DNA from: an uncultured Flavobacteriales bacterium
Lineage (GTDB): Bacteria; Bacteroidota; Bacteroidia; Flavobacteriales_D; Crocinitomicaceae
NCBI GenBank assembly: GCA_903899795.1
Contig: CAIUKX010000304.1
Location: 1-5,708, forward strand
DNA: 5,708 nucleotides
Reading direction: 5' to 3'
Numbering within the stretch: the first letter of the stretch is position 1; every line of letters begins with the position of its first letter. The notes under the pieces were generated by a model. The model worked only from the letters and a program-made list of their open reading frames with translations, was not told the DNA's origin and did no database searches. The position numbers and the translations under genes are program-made. Positions 1 through 5,708 of the stretch are shown here, piece after piece.

Positions 1-118
1 TATGTCTTCTTTCAAAGTTGTAAAATTGAATATACTTTCTGATACCTTCATATAGTTCAATACCACCGTTTGCAGGGTTTAGAATACCTCAGGTGTTTCT
101 TTTTGCTACACTCTTTGT
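1..118 (-). pseudogene. IS3-family transposase, decayed C-terminal fragment (runs off the left edge)
   Basis: Read on the minus strand from 118 to 1, one frame gives a peptide containing LNPANGGIELYEG and then YIQFYNFERRH. The pattern of aromatic residues, FYNxxRxH and an upstream NPxxGG is what I know from the end of the integrase core (rve) of IS3-family transposases in Bacteroidota, just after the last catalytic Glu. An in-frame TGA at 91-89 interrupts it, and another TGA lies at 124-122, so no intact protein can be made. The first two DDE acidic residues and the N-terminal part would lie to the right of 118, where an unrelated barrel gene begins, so the fragment is truncated at its 5' side. 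The remaining C-terminus and any terminal inverted repeat lie outside the window. Family assignment rests on recalled motifs over about 30 residues, so it is likely but not certain. Confidence 0.6.
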
Positions 119-124
119 CCTTCA

Positions 125-592
125 TTGAGTATCGAATCAGGAATTCAATATTCAAACAAAGGCTACCGATCTTCAAATATTGATGTAACAAACCCAACCA
201 ATGCTGAAATATTCGGAAAAGCAAACATCAATAGCAACTTTAATTACATCGATATTCCATTAAAAATAAATTATTTTCTTGGTAAGAATAAAATCAGATT
301 CATCAGCAGTCTGGGACTAACTTCAAATATTTTGGTCAATCAAGTAGATAAATCTTCTATCACTTATTTCGATGGAAAAAAAGAAAATCACAAAGACATT
401 TCTATCTATAACTACAAACACTTCAACTTATCTCCAATGGTCAGCTTTGGAATTGATTATGCAATTTCACAAAGAACAAACTTGCGAATTGAACCAACTT
501 TTCGTTATGGAGTTATGAAAATCATTGATGCCCCTATAACTGGATATCTGTGGAATGGAGGAGTTAATGTCAGTTATTTATACAGTTTTTAA
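125..592 (+). pseudogene. 5'-truncated outer-membrane beta-barrel protein (PorT / OMP_b-brl_2 type)
   Basis: The 155 codons encode alternating beta strands: SIESGIQYSNKGYR at the start, YIDIPLKINYFLG at about 41-53, a glycine-rich strand SSLGLTSNIL at about 61-70, and a final strand VNVSYLYSF. The last residue is Phe, the usual barrel-assembly signal of outer-membrane proteins. This matches the second half of PorT-like barrels of Bacteroidota (about 200-250 residues, with a signal peptide). Here there is no signal peptide and no first strands. The frame is open only back to a TAG at 80-82, the only start is TTG at 125, and the upstream DNA is transposase-like on the other strand. The gene therefore seems to have lost its 5' end and promoter at a rearrangement. 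Without a signal peptide a product could not reach the outer membrane. The remaining frame is clean, which suggests a recent event. A short intact gene starting at TTG is possible but unlikely. Confidence 0.7.
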
Positions 593-596
593 TGTC

Positions 597-630
597 TTTG
601 GAAATACATAATCTGTTTTTCTTACCTTTA
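597..630 (+). promoter_or_regulatory. Candidate Bacteroidota-type promoter for the DUF421 gene
   Basis: TTTG at 597-600 is followed after 22 bases by TACCTTTA at 623-630, one base off the TAnnTTTG -7 box used by the Bacteroidota primary sigma factor. The spacing fits the 17-23 range described for flavobacteria. It would start transcription about 25 bases before the ATG at 662. The -7 box is imperfect, so this is tentative. Confidence 0.35.
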
Positions 631-661
631 AGGTGAATCATTCAGACATGTTATAACTAAA

Positions 662-1159
662 ATGGGAAGTATTTTACATATCGTCATCAGCACAACCTGC
701 GTATACCTGTTCATCATTCTTGCACTTCGCATTCTTGGAAAAACTGAAATGGCTCAGTTATCCATCACCGATTTAATTTTTGTACTCCTCATCAGTAATG
801 CAGTTCAAAATGCGATGGTTGGTTCAGATACTTCTTTACTTGGAGGCATAACTGCTGCAACTGCATTATTCATTTTAAATTTGATTCTAAAACGATTAAA
901 AATTGCCTTTCCAACGTTTAGAAAAGTTATTGAAGGAGAGCCTGTCATTTTGATTTACAATGGAATTGTCATGGAGGAAAACTGTCGAAAAAACGGAATT
1001 TCAGAGGATGAACTTCTACAAGCGATTCGTGAACATGGGAGTAGTTCTATAGAGGAAGTCAACAGTCTTATTCTTGAAACAGACGGTAACATCAGTGTTG
1101 TCAGTAATGACCACAAGCACCATAGTATCCGAAGAATCAAAAAGAGAAAAACCACCTAA
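662..1159 (+). CDS. DUF421 / YetF-like inner-membrane protein
   Basis: This 165-residue protein has three predicted hydrophobic segments near residues 4-23, 36-53 and 57-78. The conserved sequence LRILGKTEMAQLSITDLIFV lies between and into them. A cytoplasmic domain follows, with EGEPVILIYNG at 91-101 and LLQAIREHGSSSIEEVNSLILE at 118-139. The RxLGK signature, the EGxPxxLIxNG strand and the RxxG...EV..xILExxG block are characteristic of DUF421 proteins related to Bacillus YetF/YdfS/YrbG. Their biochemical role is poorly defined. The protein should sit in the inner membrane with its C-terminal domain in the cytoplasm. The ATG at 662 is chosen because the hydrophobic segment begins at once, and the only nearby upstream ATG (646) runs into a stop after one codon. 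The tail from about residue 150 is basic and His-rich (HKHHSIRRIKKRK), perhaps contacting lipid head groups or metal; that is inference. It probably forms its own transcription unit. Confidence 0.88.
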   Translation: MGSILHIVISTTCVYLFIILALRILGKTEMAQLSITDLIFVLLISNAVQNAMVGSDTSLLGGITAATALFILNLILKRLKIAFPTFRKVIEGEPVILIYNGIVMEENCRKNGISEDELLQAIREHGSSSIEEVNSLILETDGNISVVSNDHKHHSIRRIKKRKTT

Positions 1160-1160
1160 T

Positions 1161-1178
1161 TTTTTCTAAGTAGAAAAA
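1161..1178 (+). terminator. Weak AT-rich hairpin just after the DUF421 gene
   Basis: TTTTTCTA at 1161-1168 is the exact reverse complement of TAGAAAAA at 1171-1178, two bases after the stop codon. Seven base pairs can form around a four-base loop, but only one is G-C and no U-tract follows on the plus strand. It could be a weak or bidirectional terminator. Confidence 0.25.
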
Positions 1179-1181
1179 TAG

Positions 1182-1210
1182 AATTTCAAGAATGGCAATA
1201 TTCTGGAATT
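1182..1210. repeat. Imperfect inverted repeat in the DUF421-GNAT intergenic gap
   Basis: AATTTCAAGAAT at 1182-1193 can pair with ATTCTGGAATT at 1200-1210, giving 11 pairs (one G-U) with one bulged A at 1189 and a six-base loop. It follows directly on the hairpin at 1161-1178. No T-run follows, so a terminator role is doubtful. It might be a transcript-end stabiliser, a protein-binding palindrome, or chance in AT-rich DNA. Confidence 0.3.
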
Positions 1211-1274
1211 ACGAGTAAATCAATATTAGAAATAATTTGCTTAAAATTGATTCTTGACTATATAAAACGCTGCT

Positions 1275-1784
1275 ATGTATTTGACTTTCAAAAAAGCAAA
1301 AAAAACTGAAATTGATCGTGCCTATGCACTTTTCAAACAATCTGCGGAAACCATGATTGAAAAGAATATCGATCATTGGCACTATTGGATTGATCCACCT
1401 GAAGACAAACAAAAATGGGTGAAAGATGGTTTTAAAAATCAGGAGTTTTATTTTGTTGAAAACGAAAGTTCAGAGCTTGTTGGTATGTTTCGCTTAATGA
1501 AAGAAGATCTGTTATATTGGGGAAAACAAGAAAAAAAAGCACAATACATTCATTCTTTAGTGGTTCCAAACGAATTTTCAGGTTTAAAAATCGGACATAA
1601 AATCATTGAAAAAATTGAAAATGACATGCTTCGAAACAACATCCATCTATTACGTTTGGATTGTAATGCCAGTAATGAAAAACTTTGTAAATATTACACC
1701 GATTTAGGTTTTGAGAAAGTCGGTGAAGTACAAATGCCACTTCAAGTCTGTAATTTGTATGAAAAAGAATTGCATTATTGTTGA
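1275..1784 (+). CDS. GNAT-family N-acetyltransferase
   Basis: This 169-residue protein has the single-domain GNAT length and fold order. An N-terminal helical part runs over about residues 10-50. A central strand pair includes FYFVENESSELVGMFRL at 58-74. Strand beta-4 (YIHSLVVPNEF, 91-101) is followed by the acetyl-CoA pyrophosphate loop and helix (SGLKIGHKIIEKIE, 102-115). The last block is LRLDCNASNEKLCKYYTDLGF (126-146), the typical L.LDC...N..L..FY...GF ending. The Q/RxxGxG/A loop is degenerate: Ser and Lys stand where Arg/Gln and the first Gly usually are, while the final Gly is kept. Such proteins transfer an acetyl group from acetyl-CoA to an amine; the substrate cannot be read from the sequence. 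The ATG at 1275 has no Shine-Dalgarno sequence, as expected here, and I see no clear TAnnTTTG promoter. Its neighbours do not reveal its job. Confidence 0.85.
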   Translation: MYLTFKKAKKTEIDRAYALFKQSAETMIEKNIDHWHYWIDPPEDKQKWVKDGFKNQEFYFVENESSELVGMFRLMKEDLLYWGKQEKKAQYIHSLVVPNEFSGLKIGHKIIEKIENDMLRNNIHLLRLDCNASNEKLCKYYTDLGFEKVGEVQMPLQVCNLYEKELHYC

Positions 1785-1814
1785 ATTGAAAGAAACTTGT
1801 AGTGATGGGTACTA

Positions 1815-1909
1815 TTTAACCACGAAGATTTCACAAAGAAAATTATTGTTGAATAAGAGCACACAAACTTTGCGTACTTTGTGCCACCTTTGAGTTCTTT
1901 GTGGTTAAA
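1815..1909. repeat. Palindromic intergenic element built from CACAAAG-like heptamer boxes
   Basis: The ends TTTAACCACGAAG (1815-1827) and CTTTGTGGTTAAA (1897-1909) are reverse complements with one mismatch. Inside each end are further boxes. The left side has CACGAAG (1821) and CACAAAG (1832). On the right, in opposite orientation, are CTTTGCG (1868), CTTTGTG (1877), CTTTGAG (1888) and CTTTGTG (1897), whose starts alternate 9, 11, 9 bases apart. The element fills most of the gap after the GNAT gene and ends about 10 bases before the -33 region of the next promoter. I recall similar CACAAAG-rich elements as dispersed repeats in Bacteroidota genomes, with no agreed function. Copy number cannot be judged from one window. 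Confidence 0.7.
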
Positions 1910-1920
1910 GCAAAATACCA

Positions 1921-1950
1921 TTTACAATAAAAAGAAAAAGTCTATATTTG
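1921..1950 (+). promoter_or_regulatory. Bacteroidota-type promoter for the 405-residue acetyltransferase-fold gene
   Basis: TATATTTG at 1943-1950 is a perfect TAnnTTTG -7 box. TTTA at 1921-1924 lies 18 bases upstream as a poor -33 element. Transcription would begin near 1955-1958, giving a leader of about 30 bases before the ATG at 1985. Confidence 0.55.
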
Positions 1951-1984
1951 GGAAGTATAAAATTAGTGTCTTCATATTTTGACC

Positions 1985-3202
1985 ATGAAAAAAATCAGCG
2001 ACTTACTCACGAAATTAAAATCTGAAAAAGAACAATTCGAAACCCGAAGAACTCCTTCCCGCTTGGGATTTTCAATTTTCGATTCCATCTATTACCTCCC
2101 TGAAAAAGATTGGAACGCTATTGTACCTGAAAGCAAAGGATTGATGAGAATGCCCTATCTGAAAGCCATAGAAAATTCTTCTAACGAAGATGAGCGCTCA
2201 AAATATGTATTATTTTACGATGGACACAAAGTAGTCGCTGCCGCAGTTTTTAACATCGTCATCGTTACAGCAAAAGATTATGGCAATCGGGAGCCAGCTG
2301 TCAATAAATTGGGTAAAATCAAGGAAAACATCAAAGAAAAAACCAAATTAAAAATCTTAATTTGTGGTCACACTCACATCAGCGGTGATCATGGTTTCAT
2401 CTATTCACCTGAAATTTCTCATGAGGATGCGTTTCATGCACTGGCGGATGTCACCTACCAAATTCGAAATTCAGAAAAATTGCGCGGCGATGTTCATCTG
2501 CAATTGATTAAAGATTTTTATGAAGAGGAAAAAATCACATCTGAGCATCTGAAAATTTTCAATTATCGACAATTTACGCTTGATCCCAATATGTTCATTC
2601 CCATCCGACCAGAATGGAAAACATTTGACGATTACCTGAATACAATGAAATCCAAGTACCGTTCGAGAACAGTTAACTTATTCAAACAAGGCAATGCATT
2701 GGAAAGAAGAAGTCTCTCAGTTGAAGAAATTCAGCATTATTTCGACCGGATTCAGGAATTATACTTCAATGTAGCCAATAAGGCAAAAATGAAAATCAAT
2801 CACTACGATACGAATTACTTTGTAGAATTGAAAAAACAGATGCAGGATGATTTCGAACTCGTCGGTTATTTCCTGGAAGATAAAATGGTTGGATTCAGAA
2901 CCAATCTTTTTTGGGGAGAGCATTGTGAAGCGCATTCTGTCGGTGTGGATTATGATGAAAATACCAAATATGCAGTCTACCAAAATTTATTAGCTGATAC
3001 GGTTCGAAGAGCATTTGAAAAACAAAAAACAAATGTCATTTTCGGAAGAACTGCTATGGAAATGAAAAGTAGTTTAGGAGCAGTTCCCGTTCAGATGTAT
3101 TGCTACATGCGTCACGCTACAACTGTTACCAATAAAGCAATTAAACCTGTTTTCAATTACATCAAAACATCGGAATGGGTAGAAAGAAATCCCTTTAAGT
3201 AA
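1985..3202 (+). CDS. Large GNAT-fold protein, peptidoglycan-biosynthesis/recognition (FemAB-like, Acetyltransf_6) type
   Basis: This 405-residue protein is probably cytosolic, with no signal peptide or membrane segment. The N-terminal half contains the family-like block IYYLPEKDWNAIVP (35-48), the strand YVLFYDGHKVVAAAVFNIVI (74-93) and a His-rich stretch CGHTHISGDHGF (127-138). The C-terminal half carries a second acetyltransferase-like fold: SKYRSRTVN (223-231), ELVGYFLEDKMVGFRTNLFWG (291-311), and FGRTAMEMKSSLGAVPVQMYCYMRH (353-377) near the end. The FGRTAxExKSxxGA block is one I recognise from a Bacteroidota family annotated as GNAT or peptidoglycan biosynthesis/recognition protein. By analogy with FemAB-like enzymes it may move an aminoacyl or acyl group onto an envelope precursor or lipid, but the real substrate is not known. 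I chose ATG at 1985 over the in-frame TTG at 1979, since it starts MKKIS and lies about 30 bases after a perfect -7 box. It seems to be transcribed alone. Confidence 0.75.
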   Translation: MKKISDLLTKLKSEKEQFETRRTPSRLGFSIFDSIYYLPEKDWNAIVPESKGLMRMPYLKAIENSSNEDERSKYVLFYDGHKVVAAAVFNIVIVTAKDYGNREPAVNKLGKIKENIKEKTKLKILICGHTHISGDHGFIYSPEISHEDAFHALADVTYQIRNSEKLRGDVHLQLIKDFYEEEKITSEHLKIFNYRQFTLDPNMFIPIRPEWKTFDDYLNTMKSKYRSRTVNLFKQGNALERRSLSVEEIQHYFDRIQELYFNVANKAKMKINHYDTNYFVELKKQMQDDFELVGYFLEDKMVGFRTNLFWGEHCEAHSVGVDYDENTKYAVYQNLLADTVRRAFEKQKTNVIFGRTAMEMKSSLGAVPVQMYCYMRHATTVTNKAIKPVFNYIKTSEWVERNPFK

Positions 3203-3398
3203 TGTTAGATGCTTGATGTTGGATTATGAATTGATTAAAGAGAATCAGGCCAGGCTCAATGCAAATTGATGCAGGGCAGTAACATCATTTTTGTATCGCA
3301 GACTGATATTGATTCTTTCTATGTAATTCTAAACAAGCAATTCATCAGCCTTATCAACCTTTACTGTAAAAAACTAAAAAATAGCTAATATAGAATCA

Positions 3399-3427
3399 TT
3401 GACATATCAACTAAAATAGTATTTTTG
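3399..3427 (+). promoter_or_regulatory. Bacteroidota-type promoter for the dipeptidyl-peptidase gene
   Basis: TTG at 3399-3401 and a perfect TAnnTTTG box, TATTTTTG at 3420-3427, are separated by 18 bases, within the flavobacterial range. Transcription would begin near 3432-3435. This places the TTG codon at 3425 inside the promoter and so excludes it as the start of the downstream gene. Confidence 0.6.
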
Positions 3428-3454
3428 AAACTTTACTGTTATACTTTGATTCTA

Positions 3455-5671
3455 ATGCGTATGAATTTTATGATCACTATTCGCTTGCAGAGAATGACCT
3501 CTGTTATTTTGACAGCTTTTGTCTTTCTCTTTTGTTCAACACAACTTTTAGCTCAAGATATTGATTGGTCTGAAGATGGTAATTCATATTATGTGATGAA
3601 AAAGGGAGAATTGATTCAAATTACACTTCCGAATAAAGAATCTAAAACGATTATTTCCCAGACACAATTGACTCCTAAAGGATATCTTCATCCATTAGAC
3701 GTTAGTTTCTATGCTTTCTCAAAAGATCAACAAAAAGTATTGATTTTCACCAATACAAAACGCGTTTGGAGATTAGAATCAAAAGGAGATTACTGGGTAT
3801 TGGACTTGAAGACAAATAATCTTGCAAAACTCGGCGGTCGTTTACCTGAATCATCTTTGATGTTCGCTAAATTTTCTCCTGACGGAAAATCAGTAGCTTA
3901 TGTCTCAGGGAATAATATCTACATGGAAGATTTGGTTACAAAAACCGTCAAACAATTGACCATCGATGGTACAACAACCATTATCAATGGAACGTTTGAC
4001 TGGGCATATGAAGAAGAATTTGCTTGCCGTGATGGTTTCAGATGGAGTCCCGACAGTAAGTCAATTGCCTACTGGCAACTTGATGCAAGCAGTATCAAGA
4101 AATTCTATATGATCAACAATACCGATTCTATTTATTCACAATTAATTCCACTTGAATACCCAAAAGTAGGTGAAAAACCATCGGTTTGTAAAGTTGGAGT
4201 TGTGAATCTTACCGATGCTAAAACAACCTGGTTGAACATTACGGGAGATCCATCTCAAAACTATTTGGTTCGTATGGAATTCATTCCTTCAACCAATAAA
4301 TTATTGATTCAGCAATTGAACAGAAAACAAAATCACAGCAAACTGTATGTATGCGATAACGGAACTGTAAAAGTTCTGCAGGAAGAAACGGACGAAGCCT
4401 GGATCGATATTTACCAATCTGATAATCCATACACCATCAGTTTTACCAATAAATTTATCTGGCTTCCAACGACCAACAGTATTTTATGGGCTTCAGAAAA
4501 AGACGGATGGAGACATTTGTATCAAATTTCGCTCGACGGAAAACCAGAAAAATTGGTTACGAAAGGAAACTTCGATTTTATTGATTTGAAATATACCGAT
4601 CCAAAAGGAGTATATGTTTATTACATCGCTTCACCTGACAATGCAACACAGCGATATTTATACAAAACCAAACTGGATGGAAGCGGAAAACCTGAATTGG
4701 TAAGTCCAGCTGACTTAAAAGGAACCCATGACTATTCCATTTCAACCAACGGAGCCTTTGCAATTCATCGTTTTGAAAATCATGTCACTCCTACTTTGAC
4801 TGAATTTATCACGCTACAAAATCACAAACCTATTAACGAAAAAGAAAGTATTGCTTCAAAAATCGCTAGTGTTCAGGAACAACCTACAACAGAATTTTTC
4901 CAAGTGACGACATCCGAAAACGTTGTAATGGACGGTTGGATGGTGAAACCTAAAAATTTCGATCCGAAAAAGAAATATCCCGTGGTTTTCTATGTTTATT
5001 CAGAACCTGCAGGAGCTACCGTTTCAGACCAATACGGTGCCGGACGTAACTTCCTTTACGCAGTAGATATGCGCGATGACGGCTACATCTATATTTCACT
5101 TGATAACCGTGGCACACCAGCACCTAAGGGACGTGCATGGAGGAAAGCTATTTACCGTAAAATCGGACAAATTAATATTCAGGATCAGGCAATGGCGGCT
5201 AAAGAAATTCTAAAATGGAACTTTGTCGACACCTCTCGCATCGCAGTTTGGGGTTGGAGCGGTGGAGGCTCTGCTACTTTGAATTTATTGTTTCAATATC
5301 CTGAAATCTACAAAACAGGTGTTGCTGTAGCCGGAATCAGTAACCAATTGACCTATGACAATATCTATCAGGAACGTTACATGGGGTTACCACAGGAAAA
5401 CAAAGAAGATTTTATCAAAGGATCACCAATGACTCATGTTCCGAATTTCAAGGGAAATCTCTTGTACATCCACGGTACAGCTGATGACAATGTTCACTAT
5501 CAAAACGCAGAAATTCTGATCAACGAAATGATCAAGTACAACAAACAATTCCAGTTCATGGCTTATCCAAATCGTACACACAGTATTTCCGAAGGAGAAG
5601 GTACGTATGAGCATTTATCGACTCTTTACACCAATTACTTGAAGATGTATTGTCCTCCAGGAGGAAGGTAG
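3455..5671 (+). CDS. Secreted dipeptidyl-peptidase IV-like serine protease (S9 family)
   Basis: From ATG 3455 the protein has 738 residues, a normal length for DPP IV. Residues about 1-33 form a signal peptide: a basic part with three Arg, a hydrophobic core VILTAFVFLF, and likely cleavage after LLA, so it acts in the periplasm or at the cell surface. A beta-propeller (DPPIV_N) spans roughly residues 70-440, with DWAYEEE at 182-188, whose Glu pair binds the substrate's free N-terminus. The alpha/beta-hydrolase domain spans about 500-730: oxyanion Tyr515 in VYSEP, nucleophile Ser602 in GWSGG, Asp677 in HGTADDNVH, and His709 in NRTHS. All catalytic residues are present. The family removes X-Pro or X-Ala dipeptides from peptide N-termini; some relatives release tripeptides, so exact specificity is open. 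The ending PPGGR recurs in a Bacteroidota clade, so the C-terminus seems complete. ATGs at 3461 and 3470 are alternative starts that keep a signal peptide. Confidence 0.9.
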   Translation: MRMNFMITIRLQRMTSVILTAFVFLFCSTQLLAQDIDWSEDGNSYYVMKKGELIQITLPNKESKTIISQTQLTPKGYLHPLDVSFYAFSKDQQKVLIFTNTKRVWRLESKGDYWVLDLKTNNLAKLGGRLPESSLMFAKFSPDGKSVAYVSGNNIYMEDLVTKTVKQLTIDGTTTIINGTFDWAYEEEFACRDGFRWSPDSKSIAYWQLDASSIKKFYMINNTDSIYSQLIPLEYPKVGEKPSVCKVGVVNLTDAKTTWLNITGDPSQNYLVRMEFIPSTNKLLIQQLNRKQNHSKLYVCDNGTVKVLQEETDEAWIDIYQSDNPYTISFTNKFIWLPTTNSILWASEKDGWRHLYQISLDGKPEKLVTKGNFDFIDLKYTDPKGVYVYYIASPDNATQRYLYKTKLDGSGKPELVSPADLKGTHDYSISTNGAFAIHRFENHVTPTLTEFITLQNHKPINEKESIASKIASVQEQPTTEFFQVTTSENVVMDGWMVKPKNFDPKKKYPVVFYVYSEPAGATVSDQYGAGRNFLYAVDMRDDGYIYISLDNRGTPAPKGRAWRKAIYRKIGQINIQDQAMAAKEILKWNFVDTSRIAVWGWSGGGSATLNLLFQYPEIYKTGVAVAGISNQLTYDNIYQERYMGLPQENKEDFIKGSPMTHVPNFKGNLLYIHGTADDNVHYQNAEILINEMIKYNKQFQFMAYPNRTHSISEGEGTYEHLSTLYTNYLKMYCPPGGR

Positions 5672-5708
5672 TCTGAGTGAGAGTGAGAGCGGGCATTGAG
5701 ATTTATGA

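Noticed and set aside
1..51. Minus-strand ATG at 51-49 opening a frame that runs off the left edge (MKVSESIFNF)
   Set aside because: It looks like a gene start, but the overlapping frame one base away gives the far more specific NPANGG / FYNFERRH transposase pattern.
955..1155. Minus-strand reading frame of 66 codons inside the DUF421 gene
   Set aside because: Fully antisense to a well-supported coding region, with no promoter or recognisable product.
1254..1266. TTGACT followed directly by TATATAAAA, resembling -35 and -10 boxes
   Set aside because: The two elements have no spacer, so they cannot form a sigma-70 promoter, and this organism appears to use TAnnTTTG boxes.
1209..1412. Minus-strand reading frame of 67 codons across the GNAT start
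   Set aside because: Antisense to the GNAT N-terminal coding region and AT-rich intergenic DNA; the composition is explained by the opposite strand.
1711..1893. A 60-codon plus-strand reading frame overlapping the end of the GNAT gene
   Set aside because: It starts inside the GNAT gene in another frame, has no recognisable family, and its second half is simply the palindromic repeat read through.
1815..1909. CRISPR-like array
   Set aside because: The repeated units are only 7 bases, switch orientation across the centre, and are 9-11 bases apart, unlike repeat-spacer units.
2759..2983. Minus-strand reading frame of 74 codons within the FemAB-like gene
   Set aside because: Antisense shadow of the conserved C-terminal domain.
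4578..4763. Minus-strand reading frame of 61 codons within the protease gene
   Set aside because: Antisense shadow of the propeller domain.
5423..5614. Minus-strand reading frame of 63 codons within the protease gene
   Set aside because: Antisense shadow of the catalytic domain that includes the Asp and His motifs.
5672..5708. GAGTGAGAGTGAGAG run after the protease gene
   Set aside because: A short simple-sequence stretch at the window edge with too little context to interpret.

Overview
The window looks like chromosomal DNA from a member of the Bacteroidota, most likely a flavobacterial lineage. This is inferred from the low G+C content, the near absence of Shine-Dalgarno sequences, TAnnTTTG-type promoter boxes (TATATTTG at 1943-1950, TATTTTTG at 3420-3427), and protein families typical of that phylum: a PorT-like outer-membrane barrel, a large acetyltransferase of the peptidoglycan-biosynthesis/recognition type, and a dipeptidyl-peptidase IV clade with a Bacteroidota-like C-terminus. 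Genus and species cannot be read from the sequence.

Layout, left to right. Positions 1-118 (minus strand) hold the C-terminal end of what reads as an IS3-family transposase, interrupted by an in-frame stop. It abuts, head to head, a plus-strand outer-membrane beta-barrel gene fragment (125-592) that has lost its signal peptide and first strands. The left end is therefore a scar where two broken genes meet. Next come a DUF421/YetF-like membrane protein (662-1159), two small AT-rich hairpins, a GNAT acetyltransferase (1275-1784), and a 95-bp palindromic element built from CACAAAG-like boxes (1815-1909). A perfect TAnnTTTG box then precedes a 405-residue GNAT-fold protein (1985-3202). After a gap of about 250 bp with a second good promoter lies a secreted dipeptidyl-peptidase IV-like serine protease (about 3455-5671).

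All intact genes lie on the plus strand, but gaps of 115-250 bp and separate promoter candidates suggest mostly single-gene transcription units rather than one operon. I see no shared pathway. The contents read as envelope and housekeeping functions: membrane protein, acyl transfer, periplasmic peptide degradation. There are no rRNA, tRNA, CRISPR or phage genes. I found no convincing new multi-gene system; the most interesting items are the scar at the left end and the palindromic repeat.
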